From Flavobacteriales bacterium UBA7468 (GTDB taxonomy: Bacteria; Bacteroidota; Bacteroidia; Flavobacteriales_D; Crocinitomicaceae), in assembly GCA_002478565.1 (NCBI GenBank), contig DLPC01000011.1, positions 1-64,000 of the forward strand: a stretch of DNA of 64,000 bases, in the 5' to 3' direction. Below are positions 26,201 to 32,855 of the stretch, piece after piece; within the stretch, counting starts at the first letter, position 1, and the number at the start of each line of letters is the position of its first letter. The position numbers were made by a program, and so were the translations under genes. The notes beneath the pieces were generated by a model. It had not been told where the DNA came from and did no database searches. It was given only the letters and a program-made list of their open reading frames with translations.

Positions 26201-26320
26201 TGGGATGGTTCTTATAAAGGCAAAGCTTGCAATAGCGGTATCTACGCTTATATCTGTGATGTCACCTACGATACTGGCGCCACCAAGAAATTTACTGGCA
26301 ACATCACTTTGATCCGTTAG
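23258..26320 (+). CDS. Secreted CotH/lamin-tail/TSP3 protein with T9SS type B sorting domain
   Basis: About 1020 residues with a signal peptide (MKLMLRSFIFLLPFFGFGQ). In order: a lamin-tail domain (about 20-130: VVNEYSCSN, DWIELYNTTG), a chitobiase/FN3-like domain (about 165-245: ATIRYTLDGSDPT), a CotH kinase-like domain (about 250-600: YLNGNYWGVYEIREKADDH and ALWDMDATFGHY), Asp-rich thrombospondin type 3 repeats (about 725-925) and a gliding-motility-associated CTD (FDRWGNLIFESG to the end GNITLIR). T9SS should carry it across the outer membrane. The porP/sprF gene starts after one base. Confidence 0.9.
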   Translation: MKLMLRSFIFLLPFFGFGQVVVNEYSCSNMTGIVDAYGEREDWIELYNTTGASVDLTGWFLSDKPSNLTKWQIPSGSIAANGFKMVFCSKRNTVNGAQYHPNFNLSQTEGDWIILSNPSAVVVDSFKIVHLTKANHSVGRSTNGANDFKLFTAPTPNANNAGAVDFYPPKPVFSLAPGFYAGAQTVSITCADPTATIRYTLDGSDPTATSTAYSGPINIPSTKVLRAVAFGTTLSSFTETNTYFINVNHTVPVVSVCSQGVYSLVANGSQNPPNRVGAFELFEQDGSFIDESEGDFNKHGNDSWSYPQRGFDFICRDQYGHNGDLEHEIFPEKSRDAFQRVILKPGASDNYPFEQGAHIRDAFIHTLSIRADMKLDERTWRPAVVYLNGNYWGVYEIREKADDHDYADYYYGQDKFNMHYLKTWGGTWQEYGSPNALPAWNNLKNYILTNNMGNPANFNYVDSLFSWKSLADYFMINSYTVNQDWLNWNTAWWRGLDTTGNHKKWGYALWDMDATFGHYINYTGIPDPSANADPCNAENLPNPGGQGHTDILEKLINENPVVEQYYITRYIDLINTSFSCASMLALLDSMVNELDPEMTAHCAKWGGSYSGWQSRVTQLRNFINQRCLALEQGLIDCYQLTGPFPVTFDVSPAGAGTIQVNSVNPPNYAWVTEYFGGIQTLLAPTPAPGFVFSHWTVTPGPLALPATTANNAITINGPETIVAVFIPDVPDVDGDGCLNVDENLVGTDPSNPDTDGDGENDCAEIGNVSAPTDTDGDGIIDALESSIIDTDGDGVMDELDPNNTDPCIPNPNAGPCDQDGDGLTNSQETTSGTNPTNPDTDGDGQNDGQEVTNGSDPLNPCDPDDTLPGCQIDTDFDGLTDAQEGVLGTNPTNPDTDGDGINDGTEVTNGSNPLDPCDPDGSSPECAIGIYFPTAFSPNGVGNNLNEVYQIIAGKDIESLTFKVFDRWGNLIFESGNKQFKWDGSYKGKACNSGIYAYICDVTYDTGATKKFTGNITLIR
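25440..26037 (+). repeat. Thrombospondin type 3 repeat tract
   Basis: A run of GATGGTGATGG-like units coding DTDGDG motifs, spaced by NPxNPDTDGDG and LDPCDPD elements. It is a coding repeat inside the CotH-type gene. TSP3 repeats usually bind calcium, giving a rigid stalk before the sorting domain. Confidence 0.85.
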
Positions 26321-26321
26321 T

Positions 26322-27359
26322 ATGAAATTCAGAAGCGTCATTTTTTACTTTCTCGGGGCCATTTCTTTTTGCTCAAGTGCAGTAGCTCAAGATTTTCACC
26401 TGACACAAATCGACAGATCATTGCCTTATCTCAATCCAGCATTTGTCGGTGCCTTTAAAGGTTATGAGCGCATCAGTTTACTAAACCGCAATCAATGGAT
26501 TGGTACTGGCACCCAATTTCTTACCAGTTATGGTATGGCTGAATTTACTCCTGGCCGTAATTTATCCAAAGATCGCGCCTATGTAGGAATAGCTCCTTCC
26601 TTTAGCAATGACGTAGGCGGCGACTCAAGAATGACTCAACGCTCTTTTGGTCTGTCGGTTAGCGGACACCTGCCGCTCGCAAAAGGCCATTGGCTCGATG
26701 CAGGTTTGCAAACAGCCATTCAGCAGCGCAGCGCAGATTTCAGTAAGTTGTTGTATTACTCGCAATGGAATGGAAGCACAATTGACCCCAATGTTTTTTC
26801 AGGTGAAGAAAACGATTTTGTGAGTTTTTCATTTGTTGATGCAGGCCTTGGTTTGGCTTACCGGTATGAGCCAAATGCCCGAGGCGAATTGAAGAATGGT
26901 CAGTGGGCACTCACTACGGGTCTATCCTTATTACACGTCAATAAACCAGTCTTGCAATACAATGCCTTATCCGCCGACCGCCTTTATCAGAAGCTGGTAG
27001 CTTATTGGCAATTTTCGTTGGGGCTCAATGAGATTTCCACCCTCAAATTCAATCTCGCATACATCAGACAAGGCACCCACCAAGAAGCTATTTTTAGCGC
27101 GTTGTATCGACTACAAATGAGGGGTTCATCTCAAATCACCAACGAAGTAAGCAATCGCTTTTTTACGGCAGGCCTCTATTTTAGGTCTACTGCAGCCGTA
27201 TCGCCATATGTTGCCATTGATTTTGGTGCTTTTGATTTAGGCTTATCTTACGATGCCGATTTTGGGCGTTTGGCATCGGCTTACAGACACTCTGTTGAAA
27301 TGAATGTCAGCTATACGTTTGGAAAACATTCGCTGTTTAAAGGTAGCCGTTTGCGCTAA
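26322..27359 (+). CDS. PorP/SprF-family type IX secretion membrane protein
   Basis: A 345-residue PorP/SprF family outer-membrane barrel. The start QIDRSLPYLNPAFVGAFKGYERI and NRNQWIGTG (residues about 28-65) is the family signature. A signal peptide precedes it (MKFRSVIFYFLGAISFCSSAVAQ). In Bacteroidota, SprF-type genes commonly follow genes for T9SS type B cargo and are needed for that cargo's export. The gene starts one base after the CotH-type cargo gene, so the two are cotranscribed. It ends with a 23-base overlap with the convergent GH3 gene. Confidence 0.93.
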   Translation: MKFRSVIFYFLGAISFCSSAVAQDFHLTQIDRSLPYLNPAFVGAFKGYERISLLNRNQWIGTGTQFLTSYGMAEFTPGRNLSKDRAYVGIAPSFSNDVGGDSRMTQRSFGLSVSGHLPLAKGHWLDAGLQTAIQQRSADFSKLLYYSQWNGSTIDPNVFSGEENDFVSFSFVDAGLGLAYRYEPNARGELKNGQWALTTGLSLLHVNKPVLQYNALSADRLYQKLVAYWQFSLGLNEISTLKFNLAYIRQGTHQEAIFSALYRLQMRGSSQITNEVSNRFFTAGLYFRSTAAVSPYVAIDFGAFDLGLSYDADFGRLASAYRHSVEMNVSYTFGKHSLFKGSRLR

Positions 27360-28863
27360 GAAATTGGGTCCATTGAGCGGCCTGATTTTTATTCATAACC
27401 CTCGGAATTTTATTTTGAGCACCAAGTTTGTTGATGCTTTCCAAATAATCATAAAAGACTTTTGTCGGAAGAATTTTTAAGCTTGGGGCAGGCATATTGT
27501 GTTTGCGTACATAGGCATAATCATCATTCACAACCTGTAATTTTTCATCTATTTCACTGATAATCGTTGAAGAAGCTTCTACATCGTCGCAACCGATAAA
27601 CCAGCAATGCTGGTAGCTTGACTCATCAGCAAAAATGGTATATTCTGAAAATGATAAACCATGTGCATTACTCACTTGAACCATTGCTTGGTTGATATTA
27701 TCTAGTGTCAGGTGCTCACCACAAATACTTAAGTACTGCTTGATGCGCCCAGAGATAATGATCTCTTGTGTGCTTGTGTCCACAAACCGCACAAGATCGC
27801 CGAGCATATATCGCCACAAACCAGCATTGGTACTGATCACCATAGCATAGTCAACGTTGGGTTTTACTTCGCTGATGGTGTAAGCAAGGTGCTTGTTTTT
27901 CAATTCACCGGACTCTGTGAAATAGGTTGCATTGAACGGAATGAATTCAAAGAAAATGCTATTATTGAGCAAGAGTTTCATTCCTTTCCGTTTCGGACTA
28001 ATTTGATATCCAAAATAGCCCTCACTAGCTAAATAAGTATCCAGTAAAATGACGGGTTCACCGCACACTTTTTTGAGACGCTCTACAAATGGGTCCATGT
28101 AAACTCCTCCATGAACGTACACTTTAAAGTTGGGCCAAATTTCGTGGATGTTTTTGAGTTGATAGTGTCTGACAATTTCCTCTAGCAACAAGACACACCA
28201 ACTCGGTATACCCGCCATGATGCCGATATTCCATTTTGGTGCTTGTTCTACCATTAAAGGAAGTTTGGCCTTCCAATCTTTGAGGTGAGTGATTTTTTTG
28301 TTTGGCTTGGCAAATGGCGCAGCAATAAGTGAGGTGTGTTTTTTGAGTATGCCGCTTAGGTCTCCTTCAAAGTGCGTACCTACTTTTTTTAGTTTGGTAG
28401 AACCACCTACCGCTAATACTTTTGAACCGTAAAACGAATCTGATAAATTTAGTTCGTGGAGCACAGAAAATTGTCGCAGAGAAACTCGTTGAAAAGAACG
28501 GATCATTTCGGTAGTAACAGGGATGCGTTTGCTTGGAGCACCTGTTGTGCCGGAAGAGAGTGCATAGTATTTGATACGGCCGGGCCAAATATGATCCTTG
28601 GCGCCTATAATGGCTCCCTCAAGCCATTCGGTATAGTAGGTGTCGTATTCTGTTATCGGAACTTGTTGTTGGTACCTAGAAACAAAATCGTTGCGTTGTA
28701 GCAAACTTGTAAAGTGATGCGCAAGCCCAAATTTGGTTCTTTTAGCAACCTCGATATTTTGCCTCAATGCTTCTAATTGCTGCTTGTAATCAGGACTTTT
28801 TCGCGAAATTCTTTTAAAACTGATCGCGGTACTCCTTTGAATTAATTTTCCGATGATAGGCAT
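27337..28863 (-). CDS. GH3-family acyl-amido synthetase-like protein
   Basis: A 508-residue protein of the GH3 (auxin-responsive promoter) family, a branch of the adenylate-forming ANL enzymes. In plants these couple acyl acids to amino acids through an acyl-adenylate. The ATP-binding loop is YYALSSGTTGAPSKRIPVT (residues about 97-115), and the later LWRYMLGDLVRF region matches the family's nucleotide-binding segment. Its function in bacteria is poorly known; substrate cannot be guessed from neighbours, which are a T9SS pair and an Usp/fbp unit. The start is the clear ATG at 28863. Confidence 0.9.
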   Translation of the reverse strand: MPIIGKLIQRSTAISFKRISRKSPDYKQQLEALRQNIEVAKRTKFGLAHHFTSLLQRNDFVSRYQQQVPITEYDTYYTEWLEGAIIGAKDHIWPGRIKYYALSSGTTGAPSKRIPVTTEMIRSFQRVSLRQFSVLHELNLSDSFYGSKVLAVGGSTKLKKVGTHFEGDLSGILKKHTSLIAAPFAKPNKKITHLKDWKAKLPLMVEQAPKWNIGIMAGIPSWCVLLLEEIVRHYQLKNIHEIWPNFKVYVHGGVYMDPFVERLKKVCGEPVILLDTYLASEGYFGYQISPKRKGMKLLLNNSIFFEFIPFNATYFTESGELKNKHLAYTISEVKPNVDYAMVISTNAGLWRYMLGDLVRFVDTSTQEIIISGRIKQYLSICGEHLTLDNINQAMVQVSNAHGLSFSEYTIFADESSYQHCWFIGCDDVEASSTIISEIDEKLQVVNDDYAYVRKHNMPAPSLKILPTKVFYDYLESINKLGAQNKIPRVMNKNQAAQWTQFLSANGYL

Positions 28864-28941
28864 GAACCAAGTAGCTTAAATTAGAGTAGGCTTCACACAA
28901 AAATAAAGAGAAAAGTAGTGCGTTCTTACTACACTTTGTCT

Positions 28942-28949
28942 TAAATTTG
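28942..28949 (+). promoter_or_regulatory. -7 element for the usp-fbp operon
   Basis: TAAATTTG is an exact TAnnTTTG, 14 bases before the usp ATG. The TTTG at 28935-28938 is too close to be a -33 element. Confidence 0.45.
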
Positions 28950-28963
28950 TAAAAAACACCGCT

Positions 28964-29788
28964 ATGCAAACTAAAACGTTCATTGTCCCTCAAGATTTTA
29001 CCCCAGTGGCCGATATCGCCTTACAACACGCCATTGCAACTGCCAAGCCACTTAACGCCGAGATTCAACTGCTTCATGTGGTTTCAAAAGACTCGCAAAT
29101 CCCGGAGGCCTTGGCTCAACTTGAAAACATCATCGGTAAACACGAACACGAAGGGGTTAAAATTCATCCGAACGTTCGCATAGGCAGTATTTTTGAAGAT
29201 ATCGGCGCCTTTGCTGCCGAGCACCAAGCAGAACTCATCGTCATGGGTACTCACGGAGCCCATGGTTGGCAGCACATTACGGGTAGCCACGCACTTAAAG
29301 TAGTAACCAGCTCTCAAGTACCTTTCATTATTGTCCAAGAAAAAGCTGTCAAAGCAACGGGCTATGACTCAATTGTCGTTCCGATGGACCTCCACAAAGA
29401 GACCAAACAAAAGCTTTCAATTGTTGCCAATTTGGCAAAGTATTTCAATTCAAAAGTACACGTAGTTACTCCAGACGAATCAGACGAGTTTTTACGTCAT
29501 CAAGTACGTTCAAACATTACATTTTCAGAAAGTTTCTTCAAGGATCGCGGTATCGAAATGACAAGCGCAGTAGTTCCTAGCGCTGGTTTTGACAAAGAGG
29601 TGGTCAAGTATGCCGTGAGTGTCGACGCTGACCTCATCGCCATCATGAACTTAAATCGCAACAATATTTTTGCAGCTTTAACTTCTAATCATGAGCAGTA
29701 TATCATCACCAATGATGCACTCATTCCAACACTCATTGTCAACCCAATTCACTTGGGTACTGACTACAGCAACATGTTCTCAATGTAA
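28964..29788 (+). CDS. Tandem universal stress protein (UspA type)
   Basis: A 274-residue protein made of two Usp domains (about 1-130 and 135-274). The first has the ATP-binding motif MGTHG followed by TGSHALKVVTSSQVP, consistent with the G-2x-G-9x-G(S/T) loop. In the second the motif is degenerate (IMNLNRNNIFAALTSNHEQY). Usp proteins are cytoplasmic and respond to starvation or other stress. The fbp gene begins 2 bases after the stop, so the two are probably cotranscribed. Confidence 0.93.
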   Translation: MQTKTFIVPQDFTPVADIALQHAIATAKPLNAEIQLLHVVSKDSQIPEALAQLENIIGKHEHEGVKIHPNVRIGSIFEDIGAFAAEHQAELIVMGTHGAHGWQHITGSHALKVVTSSQVPFIIVQEKAVKATGYDSIVVPMDLHKETKQKLSIVANLAKYFNSKVHVVTPDESDEFLRHQVRSNITFSESFFKDRGIEMTSAVVPSAGFDKEVVKYAVSVDADLIAIMNLNRNNIFAALTSNHEQYIITNDALIPTLIVNPIHLGTDYSNMFSM

Positions 29789-29790
29789 GC

Positions 29791-30786
29791 ATGTCTAAAC
29801 TGACAACACTTCACGAATTTATTGTAGCCAAGCAAAAAGATTTTCCTTTTGCCAGTGGTGAGCTCTCGAGGCTTCTGAACGATATTGCTTTAGCGGCAAA
29901 AATTGTTTCTAATGACGTACGCAAAGCGGGTCTGGTTGACCACATTTTGGGCGCACAAGGCGGTCAAAACGTGCAGGGCGAAGAACAACAAAAACTAGAC
30001 GTAGTTGCCGACGAAGCATTTATCAGGGCCTTTGAAAATGGCGGCGAAGTTTGCGGTATTGCTTCTGAAGAAAACGACGATTTCCTCGCGTTTCAATCTG
30101 ATACAGCTAAAAAAGGAAACTATGTTGTCCTTTTTGATCCTCTAGATGGTTCCTCAAACATTGATGTAAATGTCTCTATAGGTACCATTTTTTCAATTTA
30201 CCGCCGCATTTCACCAAACGGAACCTTGGCTACCCTTGACGACATGCTTCAGTCAGGTGAGCAACAAGTAGCCGCTGGCTATGTGTTGTATGGATCGTCT
30301 ACCATTTTGGTTTATACGACAGGAAATGGTGTCAACGGTTTTACACTGGATCCGGCTATTGGTGAGTTCTTTTTATCCCATCCCGAGATGCGCATGCCTG
30401 AAAATGGTCGAATTTATTCTGTCAACGAAGGCAATCTCAATGATTTTGAACCAACGCTGCGTGCCTATATCTCATATTGTCAGTCCAACGAGAATCAGAC
30501 CGGAAAACCCTATTCTGGTCGTTACATCGGTTCATTAGTCGCTGACTTCCACCGCAACCTGATCAAAGGTGGTATTTATATTTATCCAGCAGTACCATCT
30601 GCACCACAGGGTCGTTTGCGCTTATTGTATGAATGCAATCCACTTGCTTTTATTGCAGAACAAGCAGGCGGTTTGGCTACAGACGGGAAAAACAGAATAT
30701 TAGAAATCAAACCTTCGCAACTTCACCAAAGAGTTGGGTTTTATATTGGCTCAAAACAAATGGTAGAAAAAGCGATGGGGCTTTAG
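29791..30786 (+). CDS. fbp: Class I fructose-1,6-bisphosphatase
   Basis: A 331-residue class I FBPase that hydrolyses fructose 1,6-bisphosphate to fructose 6-phosphate in gluconeogenesis. Metal-binding residues lie in ASEENDDF and in FDPLDGSSNIDVN; the substrate-site motif region is IGSLVADFHRNLIKGGIYIYP. The family uses several magnesium ions at these acidic residues. The gene starts 2 bases after the usp gene, and its end overlaps the convergent tonB-like gene by 4 bases. Confidence 0.97.
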   Translation: MSKLTTLHEFIVAKQKDFPFASGELSRLLNDIALAAKIVSNDVRKAGLVDHILGAQGGQNVQGEEQQKLDVVADEAFIRAFENGGEVCGIASEENDDFLAFQSDTAKKGNYVVLFDPLDGSSNIDVNVSIGTIFSIYRRISPNGTLATLDDMLQSGEQQVAAGYVLYGSSTILVYTTGNGVNGFTLDPAIGEFFLSHPEMRMPENGRIYSVNEGNLNDFEPTLRAYISYCQSNENQTGKPYSGRYIGSLVADFHRNLIKGGIYIYPAVPSAPQGRLRLLYECNPLAFIAEQAGGLATDGKNRILEIKPSQLHQRVGFYIGSKQMVEKAMGL

Positions 30787-31541
30787 CCTCGTGGCACCAA
30801 CTTAATGGTATAATCCATCTCAACGAGCGACGCTCCTGGATCTTTATTGCACTTGACTTCGCGCTTGATGCGCTCCTTGATGTCATTGATGATTCGATCT
30901 TCTACACAAGTAGTCACAGATTTAACCGTTCTAACCCCAACCACTTTACCGTCACTGTCTACTTGTAGTTTAAACATAATCCGGCACTCGAAGTCTAGTT
31001 CATAGTTTGGAAGCGATACGTTGTTGAGTCGAACTCGGCCTTTGCCAGAACCACGACTAGTGCTAGGGCCATCGCCTTCAATGCCGTTTCCAGGGCCGCC
31101 AAATGGTCCGTTTCCTGGGCCATCGCCGCGGCCACTACCCCCACTACCAAAATAATTGGTACTTTGGGTTGTTGAACTTGCATTGGTAGCATTAGGTGAG
31201 TTATGGTTGTTGGAGTTTCCACTATTGTGTGTAAAATCGCTTTGTGCAGCTGTAGAAACTCTTTCAGTTTGCTCAGCAGGTGGGGCAATGCGTCCGGAAC
31301 CCGGTGTTCCACCTCCACGGCTGCCACCAGAGACGTCGTCTAGTGTTAGGTTGTCGATTTGGAATTCTTCTATCACTTCATCTGAGCGCAAGGGCGGGGT
31401 ATCTACAAGCGCATCTTGGCGTGCATCAAATTTGATGATAAACGAAATGAGTAGTAAGAATAGTAACCAAATAGTGCTATAAATCAATGATTTACGCGCA
31501 TCTTGTTTGGCTTCGATATAGTCTATTTGTAATTGATCCAT
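30783..31541 (-). CDS. TonB-like energy transducer
   Basis: A 252-residue TonB-type protein: an N-terminal cytoplasmic stretch, one membrane helix (about residues 20-37), a long Gly/Ser/Asn-rich flexible periplasmic linker (about 60-165), and a C-terminal beta-alpha domain (about 170-250, with FKLQVDSDGKVVGV). It would span the periplasm and transfer energy from ExbB-ExbD to outer-membrane receptors or to a T9SS/OmpA-like complex. The linker is Gly-rich instead of the usual Pro-Lys-rich. It follows the ExbD gene in the exbB-exbD-tonB order. Confidence 0.85.
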   Translation of the reverse strand: MDQLQIDYIEAKQDARKSLIYSTIWLLFLLLISFIIKFDARQDALVDTPPLRSDEVIEEFQIDNLTLDDVSGGSRGGGTPGSGRIAPPAEQTERVSTAAQSDFTHNSGNSNNHNSPNATNASSTTQSTNYFGSGGSGRGDGPGNGPFGGPGNGIEGDGPSTSRGSGKGRVRLNNVSLPNYELDFECRIMFKLQVDSDGKVVGVRTVKSVTTCVEDRIINDIKERIKREVKCNKDPGASLVEMDYTIKLVPRG

Positions 31542-31562
31542 TTTCTTACTCCTTCAATAAGG

Positions 31563-31970
31563 TTATCCTTCTTTAGTGGCAATGATCATTTTCAGATCAT
31601 TGAGCATGCCGATTTTCAGTAAATCGACCAACTCTTGAACTTGAGCATCAAAAGGCAGACGTATAATTACGGTATTGTCACCAATTTTCTTGGTTTCAGT
31701 AACTAATATACCTTCCAATTGATCTAAGGCAACTTCATCGTTATCAACGTAGAAATGACGCTGTTGGTTTTCATCAAACTTCACGGTCAGGGTAACATGT
31801 TGTTTTTGCGTCTTTTCGTTGGCATCGGATTTCGGCAATGGCACTTTAATCACGTTCGGATTGGCCAGGGTTGAGATGATCAAAAAGAACAACAACAAGA
31901 AGAACATGATGTCGCTCAGTGCCGATGTAGCTACCTCGGCATGAAACCTTCGGTTACGCTTTATTGGCAT
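31563..31970 (-). CDS. ExbD/TolR-family biopolymer transporter
   Basis: A 135-residue ExbD/TolR protein: a short basic N-terminus (MPIKRNRRFHAEVATSALSD), one membrane helix (IMFFLLLFFLIISTL) and a periplasmic domain. The Asp just before that helix in ALSDIMFFLLLFF is the conserved proton-pathway Asp of the family. It forms the inner-membrane motor with ExbB. It overlaps the ExbB gene by 17 bases and lies 21 bases upstream of the TonB-like gene. Confidence 0.94.
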   Translation of the reverse strand: MPIKRNRRFHAEVATSALSDIMFFLLLFFLIISTLANPNVIKVPLPKSDANEKTQKQHVTLTVKFDENQQRHFYVDNDEVALDQLEGILVTETKKIGDNTVIIRLPFDAQVQELVDLLKIGMLNDLKMIIATKEG

Positions 31971-32691
31971 CGCTTGGTCGGATTAATTTGACGAATTCTA
32001 AGTTTATTTTTTGAATAGCTAGGGCATAGTTATCTATAATCCCATTCAAAAGGTGATATGCAGTAAAGGCGAGGATACCCACCACAAGACCCGAACCCGA
32101 GGAAATCATTTTTTCATATAGACCACCTGAAATGTTACCGATAGATACGTTTTCAGAAATAGAGATGCTGTAGAAAATTTTGATTACACCAGAAATGGTA
32201 CCGATAAATCCAAGCGTAGGGGCGATACCGGCAATGAGTCCGAGGTGGTTGATGTTCTTTTCCATCTTCCCAATCTCGATATTGGCTACTTTTTCCATGT
32301 TGGCTTCAATTTGTGGAATTGGTCGGCCGATTGACTGAACACCTTCCTTTACAACAGAACCAAAAGCTGTTTGATCTCGGTTGACTACATCAAGTGCACC
32401 ATTCATGTTGCCACTATTCAATTGCGTCTGCAATTCGCTCAGCAGGAACATGTTTTGTTTGGTCATGCGACGGATATACAAAAAGCGCTCGACCGCTATA
32501 TAAGTAGTGTAGAACAAAAGCAATACAATAGGAATGAGAAATACACCACCCTTCATCAAGAAATCGATGGCTGAAATTTCTTCAACGGTTTTAAAACCCT
32601 CGGATGCTGCTGTAGAATCGCCTTGGGCAAAAAGATAAGGAGTGCTTGTTAAAAAGGCAAGTGTTAAGGTGGATTTCACTGAAAACTTCAT
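31954..32691 (-). CDS. ExbB/MotA/TolQ-family proton channel protein
   Basis: A 245-residue ExbB/TolQ-type protein with an N-terminal segment (MKFSVKSTLTLAFLTSTPYLFAQ) that looks like a signal peptide, as often seen in Bacteroidota ExbB, followed by membrane helices (about 45-65, 150-175 and 200-220). The family-typical segments are IAGIAPTLGFIGTISGVI and the C-terminal helix SSGSGLVVGILAFTAYHL. It supplies proton-motive force with ExbD to the TonB-like protein. First gene of the operon exbB-exbD-tonB on the minus strand. Confidence 0.94.
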   Translation of the reverse strand: MKFSVKSTLTLAFLTSTPYLFAQGDSTAASEGFKTVEEISAIDFLMKGGVFLIPIVLLLFYTTYIAVERFLYIRRMTKQNMFLLSELQTQLNSGNMNGALDVVNRDQTAFGSVVKEGVQSIGRPIPQIEANMEKVANIEIGKMEKNINHLGLIAGIAPTLGFIGTISGVIKIFYSISISENVSIGNISGGLYEKMISSGSGLVVGILAFTAYHLLNGIIDNYALAIQKINLEFVKLIRPSDANKA

Positions 32692-32838
32692 AATTGCTGT
32701 CTATTTTAGTTCGATAAAATTACTCAAAGAGGAGTGGCACATACTTGTTAATTCTTGGAGATATTCACACTGAATTGTTATTTCAAACGTTTTAGCTTGA
32801 ATTCGTCACATTTTTAAACACAAAGGAGATACTTTCGT

Positions 32839-32846
32839 TAATTTTG
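32839..32846 (+). promoter_or_regulatory. -7 element of mfd
   Basis: TAATTTTG matches TAnnTTTG exactly, 9 bases before the mfd ATG at 32856. A TTG start at 32844 would lie inside this element, so it is rejected. Confidence 0.5.
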
Positions 32847-32855
32847 CAATCCCCT

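Noticed and set aside
30995..31327. Second minus-strand frame within the TonB-like gene
   Set aside because: It lies in the Gly/Ser/Asn linker region and reflects its simple sequence.
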